Source: Lycium barbarum
Lineage: Eukaryota > Streptophyta > Magnoliopsida > Solanales > Solanaceae
Direction: 5' to 3'
DNA: 64,000 nt
Assembly: GCF_019175385.1 (NCBI RefSeq)
Contig: NC_083348.1
Location: 44,848,950 to 44,912,949, forward strand
Positions 36,701-48,920 of this stretch are shown here, piece after piece. The notes beneath the pieces are model-generated. The model did not search any database. It was not told where the DNA came from and was given only the letters and a program-made list of their open reading frames with translations. Both the position numbers and the translations under genes were made by a program. Position 1 is the first letter of the stretch. Each line of letters opens with the position of its first letter.

Positions 36701-37782
36701 CCAAATGATAAATATACCCTTTCTGAATCATCTTCCTGGCCTTGAGGTATGAAATAAACTTACCCCTCGGCGATGCTGTATTTCCTTCCCATTCTATAAC
36801 TGGTTCCCCTGGAAACTGGAAACGAACTACCTTTTTCTGACAGTCAACATTAGCATAACAAGAGGCTAACCAATCCATGGCCATGATAACATCGAATTCC
36901 ATCATATCTAATTCTACCAAATCGGCCTTAGTGCAGCGGCCACATAAAATCACAGAACAATCCTTATATACCTGCCTCGCTATAATAAAATCCCCGACCG
37001 GTGTAGCTACCTCGAACGGCTCTCTAGGTTCAGGTGTTATCCCAATTTTACTAGCAACGAGGGGAGAAATATATGATAAAATAGAACCTGGGTCGATCAA
37101 TGCATATACAGCTCGAGAGAAAACCAATAATGTACCTGTGACTACATTTGGCGACGCCTCCTGATCCTGCCGGCTAGCCAATGCATTTATGCGGTTCGAA
37201 GGATCGCTAGAATCAGAAACCCCGCCACGATCTCTACCACAGCCCGCCGGAGCTGGCATACCCCGCCCCGCAGGGCGCATAGCTGAATGAGTGGAAGACG
37301 AACCAGCAGCTGATCCCGTCGGCTGAGCTGCACCACCAGAACCACCCGCCAATGGACAATCTCTCATAATATGGCCCTGGCGGCCACAAGAAAAACAGGC
37401 CCCTGTAGCTCGGTAGCACTCTCTTGGATGAGACCTCCCACAATAAGAACATCGAGGCATAGGTGGCCTCGCCTGGCTAGAACCTCGGCTCACCTGCGAA
37501 CCTGAAGCTCTGGAACTCTGGCCCGCTCCTGAGTGCCCTGCACCATCAAATCGCCTGCCTGTAGACTGTGAATGTGCACTTCGACCTGACTGAGAAGGAT
37601 ATCTGCTATACTGCTGCTGAGGCTGCCCGCCTCGAGACTCCCCAGAATACCCGGCTGACCTAGCCCGATTGGGCTGCCTCCTATCACGATCTCTCTCTGG
37701 CTAGCTCCTTCTGCGCCGGTCCTCCATTCCTTGCGCATATGCCTGGACTCGGGCAATATCCATCCCAGACTGGGATGCCACT
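33799..37782 (-). pseudogene. Element D gag end and pol (protease, RT, RNase H, integrase)
   Basis: On the minus strand: gag linker (37494-37782), knuckles [12 protein letters not shown] and [14 protein letters not shown] (37360-37455), protease with DPGS near 37090, RT with MFIDDI near 36090, RNase H with YCDASG near 35650, integrase zinc region near 34910-35000, core with MDF near 34790, TDRG near 34605, DGQAERT near 34500, and a C-terminal tail broken at the chromodomain (TWEAD) by the deletion at 33798. Stops at 35754-35756, 34895-34897 and 34859-34861 all fit CAG-to-TAG. There is an indel near 35480-35510, and one zinc-binding Cys is Tyr at 34890. The long open part (35754-37493, 579 codons) spans gag to RT. 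Confidence 0.93.
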
Positions 37783-40700
37783 TGTTATATCCCGTGTTTT
37801 CACACGTTTGCAAAAACTTGAATTATATTGGATTCTTGAGACATAAGGTCAAATTTGATAGTTGGTTGAACATAGGAGTTATGCATGAAATAATAGAGTC
37901 ATGGAAGTGTGGGACAAGGCTAAGGGCAATTTTGGAATTTTAGAAATTAGTTTCGGGAATTACAAAATATGATTCATAAGCTATTGGGCCCAAAAATTGA
38001 ATTGAAATTGAGGCCCAAATTAAGGACCTTGGCCGGCCACACAAGGCCTTGACCCAAGCCCATTTTAGTTGGTCATGTGCTTGGTCATGTGACCAAGCAC
38101 TTCAATTATATATCTAGAAGATGAACACTTAGGATAAGCATAGAACAAAAAAATCAAGAACAAGAGCAAGAACAAGGGTGCTCTCGGGTTTGGAGGAGGA
38201 AAATTGACTCCCAAAAATCTTGTTCTAAAAATTTATTTCTTGTTGATTTCCTTCTAAGTCAAGGTTCCTTTGTAACTTGGTATAGTTGTTTTGGAGGGGG
38301 AAACATTAGAATCACCAAAATGATCATATCTCCAAGTGAAGAAGACTTGAGGAAAAGGTAAGAATTTTTACCTTTTTATTGTTTTATGAAGTTTTGTTTG
38401 TGTTGTAGTATGTAATCTATGTGTTGATTGTATGGAAAAATGGAAGTTTGCAAAGTGGGTTTGGAATATGGCTTGTAGCCGTGGGTATGTATAGGTGATA
38501 TACCCACAATGTGTTGAATTCATGTTATATTCTAGTTGTGATTGTGATGAAATGCATATTGGGATTGAAAGTTGAATGATTTAGTTGAAGTTGACAAAGA
38601 GGGTTCTTGGCCGTGTGGTATGTTGGATTTGGGATAGAAATGAATTAAGTTGTTTAGTGTATTATTGTGATGTTTGTAATGTAAATGAAGTTAAAATGAT
38701 ATAAGTTTGTATTGAATTGAAATGTAGAAACTTATGTCGTTTTAGTATGATTTGCCGACATTAAGGAAATGAAGTTGTTTGGTTGTTAAGTGTGATGATC
38801 ATTGATGAATTTGGAAGTTGGAAACATGTTATGAAGTTGTATGCCAAAGATTTGATGTTTTGCATAAGTTATGACTTTGACGGAAAGTTGTATATTATGT
38901 ATATCGAGTGTATAACTTGAGGAAAACGATATGAAATGTTTCTAGAACTATATGGTGATGATCTTGAGTGTTGATGAATGTAAAATTATTGATACTAGTT
39001 TGAAAGTTTGGGCTAGAATGAAGGTTATGGCAACTTGTTAGGAAGATGACTAGTTGAAGGATATTTGTGTTTTTAATGTTCGTTGTTGATATTGATGTTG
39101 TCGTTTGGGTTGTTGTTGATGATTTCTAGCCGAGTGGAATTCTCGGGGTGCTATATGTATAGGGGAAGTGCTGCCGAAATTTCGGTAGACAATTATGCAT
39201 TAAGTTGAAACTTTGGTATTCATAACTTACAATTGGTAAACTGGACCAATTGCAGATTTTTGACGAAACGGGAAGTGAGTTTGGAAAGGCGTAAAGAGCT
39301 TGAAAGGTATGTAAAGCTACCCCAATTCTTCACTTGGCATGCCCTTAGTACGTTAGAGTCGGATTCGGGCCTCGAAATATTTCTGGGCCTTCGGAATCCG
39401 CAAGAGAAAATCTCATTTTTTCCTTCAGTAGAATTGAACCATTTTGATACGCTATTTCTTGGAATTATGCAATTTTGCTCTAAATTACTCGGAAAGTCAT
39501 AGAATGTCTGTAGAACCTTTTTAGGTGACACCATAAGCTTAGAGGGCACAATTTGAGCCCGCCGCCTTGTTTGTCCCGAGGCGGGCCCACTATTGCCGGT
39601 TTTGCCCTTAATGTACTAAAGCTTTCTTTTTAAGCGACTTTTGAAAGAAACGTTTTGACTACCCTACTAATCGCCTAACGAATAATGTTTTAAATATTCT
39701 ATTAAATATTGTAAATTATTTTGACACTCGGAATGACTTCAGGAAGGTTATATTTCTGTAATTTATTATGATATCCGAAATGCATTTACTATGATTCCGT
39801 CCGACTCCATCGGATTTGTTTGTCTTCGATACGATTCATCGAGTCTTTGAAAACATTTATGATATTTTAAATTGCATTAGTCTCTCACTACTCCATTCGT
39901 GGATGCCCCAACGTTTCCCACACTGAGCCCGGGCCAGGATATGTTGTCAAGCGTGATCCTTTGCATTGTTCGTCGTGCCTCGATGTGAGGGGGCAGGTAT
40001 ACGCGTACATGGGTTTATGGAGTATGCTGTGCCATGTACGCTTGTTCTGATATGATTTTCTATGGCCATCTGATATGATATATTATGTGACAGGGTTATG
40101 CCCCATTCTGATTCTTCTGTGTTGTGGCACCAGCGTCGGGAGGGTGGCCACGTTCTGTCTACCGAGTCCCTTGGCAGGGGCCGGATTTGATATGACATAT
40201 GTTTCTGTACACACTCTGCATGTTTTGAAATTATGTATCTGATACTTTGGATTTTCTGTTTATTTTCTGTATGTCCTGCACCAGTTATGATTTTGTCTCC
40301 GTACTTCAGGCTTTACATATTCAGTACATATTTCGTACTGACCCCCTTTCTTCAGGGGCTGCGTTTTCATGCCGCGCAGGTACCGACGACAGGTTTGCTG
40401 ATCCGTCCGCTTAGGATCTTATTCTGCCATTTGGAGTGCTCTCTTATTCAGAGCCATCTTTTGGTATAGTCTGTCACTCCTACATATGTATATTCTCGTT
40501 CATGGGTACGGCGGGGCCCTGTCCCGTCATATGATTTTGTCGGTCTGTTTAGAGGTCTGTGGACATGGTTGTGGGTTGGGGTCTTTCTGTACAGTTGTGT
40601 GCTTATGTTGTGTTTGGGCGATCCCATTCGCCGCGGCGGCCGGTCCGCATATATTTACATGTTTCTTTGTTGGCCCTGTGTGGCCTTTGTTGGTATTTTC

Positions 40701-40869
40701 TGCGTGCAGGGTATATGGGATAGTCCGCAAAACAAAGGAAACTCTGCAGAAATTTTCTGGAGATTATCTAAATTGGAAATAAAGCCTTGTCGGCTTCTGC
40801 TATATACTAGAATGTGTTTGAGTGCCCAGATCGGGCACTAGTCACGGCCTACGGGGTTGGGTCGTGACA
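37783..40869 (+). repeat. Solo LTR I (3087 bp) inside D gag
   Basis: It starts TGTTATATCCCG, ends GGGTCGTGACA and is flanked by ccact (37778-37782, 40870-40874). The flanking gag reads straight across (gatgcca-ctgccatac). No internal region or second LTR remains, so it arose by LTR-LTR recombination. It holds a 24-bp palindrome (38077-38100), TATA (38107), donor-like GAAAAG|GTAAGAATT (near 38355), predicted mini-exon (39256-39306) and double stem-loop (40311-40381). Distantly related to E. Confidence 0.96.
38077..38113 (+). promoter_or_regulatory. Perfect 24-bp palindrome and TATA box in LTR I
   Basis: Twelve-base arms GTGCTTGGTCAT/ATGACCAAGCAC meet directly; the TATA run tatatat follows about 7 bp later. 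It shares the GGTCATGTG core with B and H but has its own outer arms. Confidence 0.75.
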
Positions 40870-40874
40870 CCACT

Positions 40875-41656
40875 GCCATACAACTATCCACCAAATAATT
40901 ATCTAAACCCATCACGTACCGGTGCATCCTGTCGGCCATATCAGCTACAATGGTGGGTGCATATCTGGCCAGAGAATCAAACTCTAAGTTGTACTCTCGG
41001 ACACTCCTGCCCCTCTGTCTCAACTGCAAAAACCTGTCAACTCTCGCCTGCCGCAACTCTGGAGACAAAAAGTAGCTAAGAAAGGCGGCTGTGAATTCGT
41101 CCCACACGGCTGGAGGAGCATCCTCGCCTCTGGACAACTCCCAGGACTCGTACCAATTAATCGCTACATCCCGCAATCTGTGTGAAGCCAGCTCGACAGA
41201 CTCAGTCTCAGAAGCCCTGACTAGTCTCAACGTACGCTGTATCTGTCGAATAAAATCCTGGGGATCCTCCTCGGGCTTTGACCCATAGAACTCTGGGGGA
41301 CCATAAGTCATGAAATCACGAACCCTCAGACTGTCACGTCTGTCCATATCATCACCCCTTAGCCCGCGTCTGCGAGCCTATCCTGCTACCAACCTCGTCA
41401 ATAATTGTACCGTATCTCTCATCGCCCTGTCCTCTGCCCCTGGCTGAGGAGCTGGAGGCTCGAGCGCTGGAGCCTCTGGAGCTACTAGGGGAGTCGCTCC
41501 AGGCTCCTCTGATGATGATGGCGTAGCAGAGCCCGCTGACTGCGGCGCAATATCGAGCATAGTCTGAGCCCGAGCCCGAGTAACCCTTTGTATCTGGCTA
41601 GTCTCTCCTGCCACTGCTTTGCCCTTCAAGGCAGTCGTCGCCTTCTTCGGAGGCAT
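40875..41656 (-). pseudogene. Element D gag N-terminal half
   Basis: Start MPPKKATTALKGKAVAGETSQ at 41656, then a Pro/Ser/Glu-rich linker and a capsid core ([40 protein letters not shown]) ending where solo LTR I was inserted (MAV at the junction). An in-frame TAG at 41378-41380 interrupts it at the codon that is CAG in C and TAG in B and K. The frame is otherwise open. Confidence 0.92.
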
Positions 41657-41843
41657 CACTGTAAACATAACAATCGATCAGAAAGAAATCATCCTAATAG
41701 CACAGCTCTATCACATGATCTAAGATCCAAAGAAAGGTAACACCATAAATGTCCTGTAGCCTCCTGTTTATAGATGTGGTGCACAACACACCGATAAACA
41801 AGACTCTACTAGACACGGCCTGTAGACATTACGAGGAAAAACC

Positions 41844-41855
41844 GCTCTGATACCA
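41844..41855 (-). promoter_or_regulatory. Primer binding site of D
   Basis: TGGTATCAGAGC on the minus strand, three bases from the 5' LTR: a perfect initiator tRNA-Met match. Confidence 0.9.
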
Positions 41856-41858
41856 CTT

Positions 41859-42150
41859 TGTCACGACCCAATCCCGTGGGCCGCGACTGGTGCCCTATTT
41901 GGACACCCAAACTCATTCGCTTACCAAATCAACATATCAAAGACTTATTCAAATTTAACATACGTTCTTTATACGGATACTGAGAACAGACGTCATCTTA
42001 AGCGGTCACCTGTAACAGAAATATCATACCAAAAGCCGGCAGGCAGGCGGAATACACATCGCCCGAATATACATACATATACGAACATATGGGCCGTTTT
42101 GGCCATAATAGCAAATGGGACCGCTTAAGGCACAAATCACAATCATAATC
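41859..42150 (-). repeat. Element D 5' LTR, piece 1 (3' end)
   Basis: It matches 20956 onward and breaks at solo LTR G. The last five bases (42146-42150, taatc) duplicate those at 44595-44599. Confidence 0.94.
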
Positions 42151-44594
42151 TGTTACACCTCAGAAAAATTTTCTGTTGGTACGCAAGTGGATGAACTAGT
42201 GATGAATATCAGTGCATGATGTCTATGAGCAAGTAACGACGTTTGATGACCTTAGGCGAGATTTCGAAGGTATCCGATGTGAGATGAGAGAGTTGGCCAA
42301 GTTAAGATGAGATATAAGGTGAGTTATGCATGTGCATGGACGTGGGTGATTCAAATGAGAAGTCTAAGAAATATGGGAAGTTGCAGAATTGCAACTGCCC
42401 AGTGGTCGTAAAGTGCATAATACGGACCGTAAATCGATATACGGTCAGTAAACTGGCAGTCGTAAACTGCCATGCAAGGTTTCAACTTTCTGCCCAGTCA
42501 AGAAATGGTAAAATACGACCAGGTGGACGGACCGTAAAGTGATTTACGGCCCGTAAACCATGGTCGTAAACCACCATGAAGGCAGCCCAGCTACTGGTTC
42601 TGGAAATGGTTAAATACGCCCATGGAGGAAGAGCCGTATAGTGGAATACGGGCCGTAAACCACGATGGACGACCACTGTTCATCTCCGCACAGATTTCAC
42701 AAGTCATTAAATAAAGGGACCAACACTTGTTTTATTTCATTACAACATTACACCACTTCTCTCTGAAACTTCTCTCTACATTTATTATATGAGTTTTCAA
42801 GGATTATAAGCCATCAATAACATTAAGACAAGTGAATCAAGGATAAGGGAATCATCAAGGATCATCCAAGTCAAGAAATCCAAATGGAGAAAAACTAGGG
42901 TTTTGCTCAAAGAGGAGTATTATCAACCAAAGCTTGTTCCTACAACTTCTAAGGTAAGATTCATGATTTTTACAAGATGTTTAAGGTATTGGAGAATTAA
43001 AATACATGGATTGTAGAAAATGTGGTCAACTAGGTCATGAATGGTGAATAGTGACATTTTGAGGAATAGTTTGAATTGAATTATGAATGTTGTTGTGTTA
43101 CGATATGAATGTATTATAAATGGTACTAAGATCATGAACTAGACACTTTAGACGAATGGACAAAGTTGGAGGTCATGACCATAAATACGGAAGAATTAGA
43201 AGCAAATTCAGAAATCTAGATAATGTGGATGATGTGAATGACTAATGGCCATTGTTATGATATTAATGAAGGTATAGACGCTAGCATTGGAAGGAAACGT
43301 GCAAGTGTAGAATAGTCCGAAGAAAAGGTATGTAAGGCTAACCCTTCTGTCATAAGGCATGGTTCTTGGCCAAATTTCTAATTCCTCTATATGGGTATGT
43401 TGTATTCAAGTGATTGACACTCCGAGCTCATAAGCTCACGATCCTTAACATGTACTACGATTGTACTACGCCCTCATATGACGAGTAAGCCTAAGATATG
43501 GATGTAGCAATAATGACGATGATAGTGATGACGATAATAATAATAATAATGATGCCAAAGGTGCCTACGGGCTATTATACTTATATGTGCCTATGAAGGG
43601 CTATAATGATACCCCGAGCTTATAACACCGGGCAGGATATATGTATATGATTATGTATAAAGTATGTATATGATTACATAACGCGCGCACACCTCTGCAG
43701 ATGGTACGGATAACCCTGAAGCCTTGGTAGGGCCAGGTAGAAATAACATTGAGCCTTGGTTGGATAAGTACGTATGAAACACCGAACCTTATGGTCGGGC
43801 ACGTTATGTATGTATATAAGTGTATGGCTATGTATATAATATGAATATGAATGTGAAAAGACTATGTATATGAATGTGAATAAGGACATGTGTACGAATA
43901 TGAGCACAAGTATGGTACGAGTACTACTATGGAACACGAATGATGACGTAGGTGTACAAATACGTATGAAAAATGGAAAGTCCTACGAAAGGCAGGTAAG
44001 CGTTATGACGATGATATTATTGTCTTCCCCCTCCTATGCTATCTCATATGTTGTTCATGATGCTTATTTATTGATGTTGCTCATGCTTTACATACTCAGT
44101 ACATTCTTCGTACTGACGTCCTTTTGTTTGTGGACGCTGCGTCATGCCCGCAGGTGCACAGAGAGACAGACTCGATCCATAGCTGCTTATTCAGAGGTTC
44201 CATAGAGAGCTCTATTTCCTTCGGAGCCATAGCTTTTGGGTACTCCTTCTTTTGTGTATATAATTATTGGCATAGCGGGGTCCTGTCCCGCTAATGTGAT
44301 ATGTCATACTCTTAGATGCTCGTAGTCATGTGTATGTGGGTAGAGGTGTTCGGCCATGTTGGCCCATGTTTTGTATATCTTTTGTTGGCCTCGTCGGCCT
44401 TGTACTTATGATGTGGCATAGATGCCTATGATATGTTAAATGATGATGGTCGTCTAATGGGATCAATATGATTAACGATAAGAAAAGCACGAATTGACTT
44501 ATGGTTCACCTAGATGTTATGTTATGTACGACAAGGGGGTGCCCGGGTGGGGTAGCACCGGGTGCCCGTCGCGGCCCCTAGCCGGGTCGTGACA
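42151..44594 (+). repeat. Solo LTR G (2444 bp)
   Basis: It starts TGTTACACCTCAG and ends GGGTCGTGACA, flanked by taatc. The other D LTR (near 21232-21250) is uninterrupted at this point. Landmarks: U3 motif block (42395-42670), weak TATA (ttaaataaag near 42708), donor-like CTAAG|GTAAG (near 42953), donor-like AAAAG|GTATGTAAGG (near 43328), double stem-loop (44090-44155, stem 2 CGTCC/GGACG). Nearest layout: element A. Confidence 0.96.
42395..42670 (+). repeat. Iterated ACGGACCGTAAA-type motifs in LTR G
   Basis: Variants of tacggaccgtaaa, tggtcgtaaac, tacggcccgtaaacc and tacgggccgtaaacc alternate on both strands, giving several nested inverted repeats upstream of the TATA region. It is similar in kind to the block in A at 2075-2225. 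Confidence 0.75.
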
Positions 44595-46567
44595 TAATCG
44601 AACAAACACGACCCATAACCCACATATATGTCTACAGGCCTCTACAAACCATAACAGAAACATATGACGGGACAGGGCCCCGCCGTACCCCAAATAGTCA
44701 CATATACAGAAACATGTATAACAAAAGATATGTACCAAAAATATGAGCTCCGGATCAAAGGGTACTCCAACTAGCAGAATAAATGTCCTACACTGGCGGG
44801 TCACCAGAACGAACGTCTGTACCTGCGGGCATGAAACGCCGCCCCCGAAGAAAAAAGGGTCAGTACGAAATATGTACTGAGTATGTAAAGCATGAAATAC
44901 AGTAATCTGAATCATAACTGGAGTGGGAAGTACAGAAAATGGGTATAGAATTAGTATATCAAAACCTGTGCTGAAAATATAAATAATGCAAATAAAATCA
45001 TGCATAGGGCTCAGGAACGTGGTCGCCACTCCGACGCTGGCGCCACAACACATCATACTCCAGAAGGTTTCAAATCTCCGTACAATCCCCGAACATATCA
45101 TATCATCAAACATATCAAATCATCAGAACACATCATATGCCATATCACATCATAACGCCGTATATAAGCGGAACCCGGCCCTATGGCGAGGTCTCGGGAA
45201 CCGTAACACATCATACTGCCGAATATAACATAGTGCGCACGATCACAAAACCGGCCCGGGATCCGGCGAACGATGTAATAGTAGTATGCACGAGCGGAGT
45301 AGTGAGGAAACCATATGCATATAAATAAATAAATTTCAAAACTCGATGGACAAATATATTTACGACATCCGAAGGCTCAGAAATCAGTTTCGGGTCAATC
45401 GGAATTAGTATACTAAAGTTACGAGCTTTTGAAGTACAGAACGTTCTATAAGTGTTTCGGAAGCTATTTTTGAAAATTCAAGTAACATTCATGTTAGGGA
45501 ACTTTCAGCTATCGCTATGGAGCAAATCAAATGGAGCCTTTAGAATCATATGTACATATCAAAATATATATATATATATTCCAGACTTTAGCCATATCAA
45601 ATATTTTTCGAACAACATTCGGAAACATAACAACTAGAATCTTCGAACATCATAAACGTGTATCAAACCATATGGAATAGTTTATGGAGGTCAAAGACAT
45701 CGGCCATCCTAGTGGCTTTAAGAATAGAATTCTCTTTAGAAGCATACATATATGCCATTTGTTCATCTCATAAAGGTCATGCCAAAGGAAGGAAAGGTAG
45801 GCTTTACATACCTCGATCGCTCGCTAACCAAATCCCGACTCAAGTCTCGGGCTCCCCAATATCTACAATAATGTTACCAATTATCAAACATTAGCCACAA
45901 GTACTTAGAAATTCAATTTTAACAGGTACGTGTCTACAGAAATTTCGGCAGCACCTCCCTTGTAAATTCAACATCCCCGAGAATTTAACTCGGCCAAATT
46001 CATCAACAACCATACCAACAATACCAACAACCATACTAATAACATCAAGAATCAATTTAAAGCGCATTCTAACATTAGTAACTTTCTTCTCTACGTAGCT
46101 TATCACATTCAATTTAACTACGTATCTTCAAGCCAATACCAACACTCGCATATTCATTACTAATCCTAGATCTTTCAAACACAATTCAAGAAACTTTAAA
46201 CAATTTGTACAATATTCAAACAATCCCAATAACACCATATTCGACCCGAACCTTCTACATTTGCAACGAAACTACGACGACGCATTTTCTTCTTTCAAAT
46301 TCATCAACAACAACCACAATTCACACTTTAGCAACTCCACCTCCATAATTACATAAAAACTATATTAAAATCACATAATTTCCTACAACAACCCACAACA
46401 AATTTCAATGCCGATTTGAATCATTAAACCTTCATTTACATCATAGAGGCCATAACGACACACTTAACATGCTAAATAAAATTAATTCATCCTTCCTCCA
46501 CCAATTGACACCACACGGCCACAACACACACACACACATACACGGCCACACCCACCACATAACATTC
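44595..46567 (-). repeat. Element D 5' LTR, piece 2 (middle)
   Basis: Continues from taatc and matches about 21235-23210 of the other LTR. Double stem-loop at 44819-44891; its second stem has decayed (only ggg opposite the C run). It ends with cattc (46563-46567), the left duplication of H. An apparent 198-codon minus-strand frame (44517-45113) is non-coding LTR sequence and is partly repeated in the other LTR. Confidence 0.94.
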
Positions 46568-46853
46568 TGTTATGTCCCGTGTTTTCGTACAATTGGAAAT
46601 CGTGAAATAATTACGACTTGTGTGTTATAAGGACCTAATTTAAATTTTGTGAATATGACTATGTTGGTTGTGAAATCTTTGATGCTAAGACCTCGGGGAA
46701 GGCCGAGGGTAAATTTGGAATTTCGCAAATTAGTTTCGGGAATTACAAAACGGGACTTTTAATGAATTGGGCCAAGGAAATTGAAATAAACATTTGGGCC
46801 CAAAGAGGTGGGGTGGCCGGCCACTAAGGCATGGTCCAAGCCCACTTTTAAAA

Positions 46854-46893
46854 GTCATGTGCTATGCACATGACCTCTAGTATGGATATATAT
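46854..46893 (+). promoter_or_regulatory. Palindrome and TATA box in LTR H
   Basis: Arms GTCATGTGC and GCACATGAC flank a 3-base centre, followed about 10 bp later by gatatatatc. Its position equals that of the palindromes of B and I. Confidence 0.7.
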
Positions 46894-47901
46894 CAATGTA
46901 ACACTTAGAAATTATCAAGAAAATCACAAATTATTCCTTTGAGTCAAAAACCCCATTCGGCCGAACCATTGGAAAAAAGAAAAGAAAATTTTCCTAGCTT
47001 GTGTTGTGATCCAAAAACCTTGGGTTCTACATATTTGTGAAGTACTCAAGACGCTCTCCGACGTGGTATAAATAGTTTGGCACGAGGACGACGTTTTCGA
47101 CAAGTCGGGTTTTCAAGAAAAGGTAAGAATTTTGCCCCTTTTATGTTATAGAATTGATATGAATGTATTAAGAATTGGAAATAGACGAGAATCCCGTAAT
47201 TTTAACGTAAATAGAAAGTCGTGGGTGTGTGTTTGTAGAGTGTTTGGCCGTGAGCCATAGAGAGAAAAATTGGTGTGAATTGATCTTGGCTAAGTTGGTA
47301 TAATGTGTTGTTGTGATCCTTATATCGTAAATGATTGATTGTTGAATTAAATTGGCGGTGGAAAACAAATTCGGATATTATCGGAAAGTGTATATCCTTG
47401 GTATCTTTATGTATATCATTGTATATTTAGGGTGCTAGAGACTTTAGATATGAACTTATAATGATGTTAATGAATTCGGAATGAAACGACGTGAGTTAGA
47501 ATGTTCGTCGTGCACTTTTGATTGTTTTGAAGAATTATGGAACATAATGGATTTTGGTGTAATTTCGGGTATGGCTTGGATTGTAGTTAGATTGTGATTG
47601 TATAAGTTTGAATGTGGAAATGAATCCAATTATGTAGATGTAGAATTGGAGTTTTGAAAGTTTGAATGGAAGTTGCCAATTTAGATAACAAAGTGGAATT
47701 TTGAAGCTAGAATGGCTTGATTGTTGTTTGTGTTGTTTGTTGATGTGTGGGCTGTTGTTGTTGTTGTATTTTGAGCCGAGCTAAGTCTCGGGGATGTTAG
47801 ATTTATAGGGGAAGTGCTGCCGAAATTTCGGTAGGCAAAAATTGGAGTTAAAGGCATTTTTAAGCCTAAGAATCTCAATTGGTAACTTTGACCATTTGCA
47901 G

Positions 47902-47953
47902 ATTTTTGACGAAACGGGACTGGACTTTTGGAAGGGCTTACGACGTCTGTGAG
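47902..47953 (+). other. Predicted 52-nt mini-exon in LTR H
   Basis: The acceptor-like ATTTGCAG ends at 47901 and the donor-like GAG|GTATGTAAAG starts its intron at 47954. It is the best-looking plus-strand example of the layout shared by the LTR families. Splicing itself is unproven. Confidence 0.45.
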
Positions 47954-48920
47954 GTATGTAAAGCTTCCCAATTCTTTATTTGGCATATCTTAGTGTGTTA
48001 GTTGAATATGAGACCTTCCGGAGCATTTCTGCTCCTCGAAACCCGATCCACAGGAAAGTTACTATTCATTCAATTCGATTGAAGCCTAAAGGCTCCCTTT
48101 TGGCTAGAATGCCATTATTCGTCCGAAACCTATCGAAATGTGGTCGGGTAACCTAGAAATGATTATGTATGACCTTTGGCATATTACTGCTCGAAAAAGA
48201 ATATGTTCGCCACCTCACTTCGACTCGAGGTGGGTCCGCTACCCCAAAATGCCCGATTTGCCCTTCGGGCCATCTTTGAGAATAGAGTTGAACGTACCAC
48301 TTCTGATCTTTGGAACATCCTTCCACGGGGTATGTTTGGACTATTCGATGCGCTAATCCAGGTTTTGAACTATATGGACCATTTTGGAATCGTTTTGCAA
48401 AATGAAACCTTATGTCGACTAAGTATTCGACTATTTTGTAATAGGATATGATTTATGAGTTTACTTTGTTTTGAATCACTATTTTGAAATACGATTTGCA
48501 TTTGTTTGCTCACGACTCCGCTCGTGCCTTATTATGACTTCGTTCACCGGTTCCCGGGCCGGTTTTGATTCGTGCGCTGTATGATAAATTCGGCCGTATG
48601 CTGTGTTACGGTTCCCGAGGCTTCGCCATAGGGCCCGGTTCCGTTTGGAGTTATGCTGTGATATGGCTCGGGACGCGATACGCTCACCGATGATCGTGAT
48701 TATGTTCGGAGATGTACGGAGATTTGAAACCTTCTGGTGTTATGCTGTGTGTGGCGCCAGCGTCGGAGTGGCGATCACGTTCTTAAGCGTTTGCATGATT
48801 TTATTTGCATAAAACATATGTATATGATTTTGATACAGATTTTGACATACCAGTTTGTACCCCACTTTGACATTTGATTTGCTTTCGGTTTTGATCTATA
48901 ATTCTGTACTCCGTGCTTTA

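Noticed and set aside
38138..38350. Host gene exon near the AAAAGGTAAG donor in LTR I
   Set aside because: The segment is bounded by exact target duplications of the solo LTR and its signals recur in other LTRs, so it is LTR sequence.
41347..41668. Programmed frameshift between gag and pol
   Set aside because: In B gag and pol are in one frame. The breaks in C, D and K differ in place and are ordinary stops or indels, except the shared TAG reported separately.
44517..45113. 198-codon minus-strand frame
   Set aside because: Lies within the D LTR and crosses the G/D junction. A shorter version in the other LTR (21290-21763) exists only because LTRs are duplicates. No domain, composition or conservation suggests a protein.
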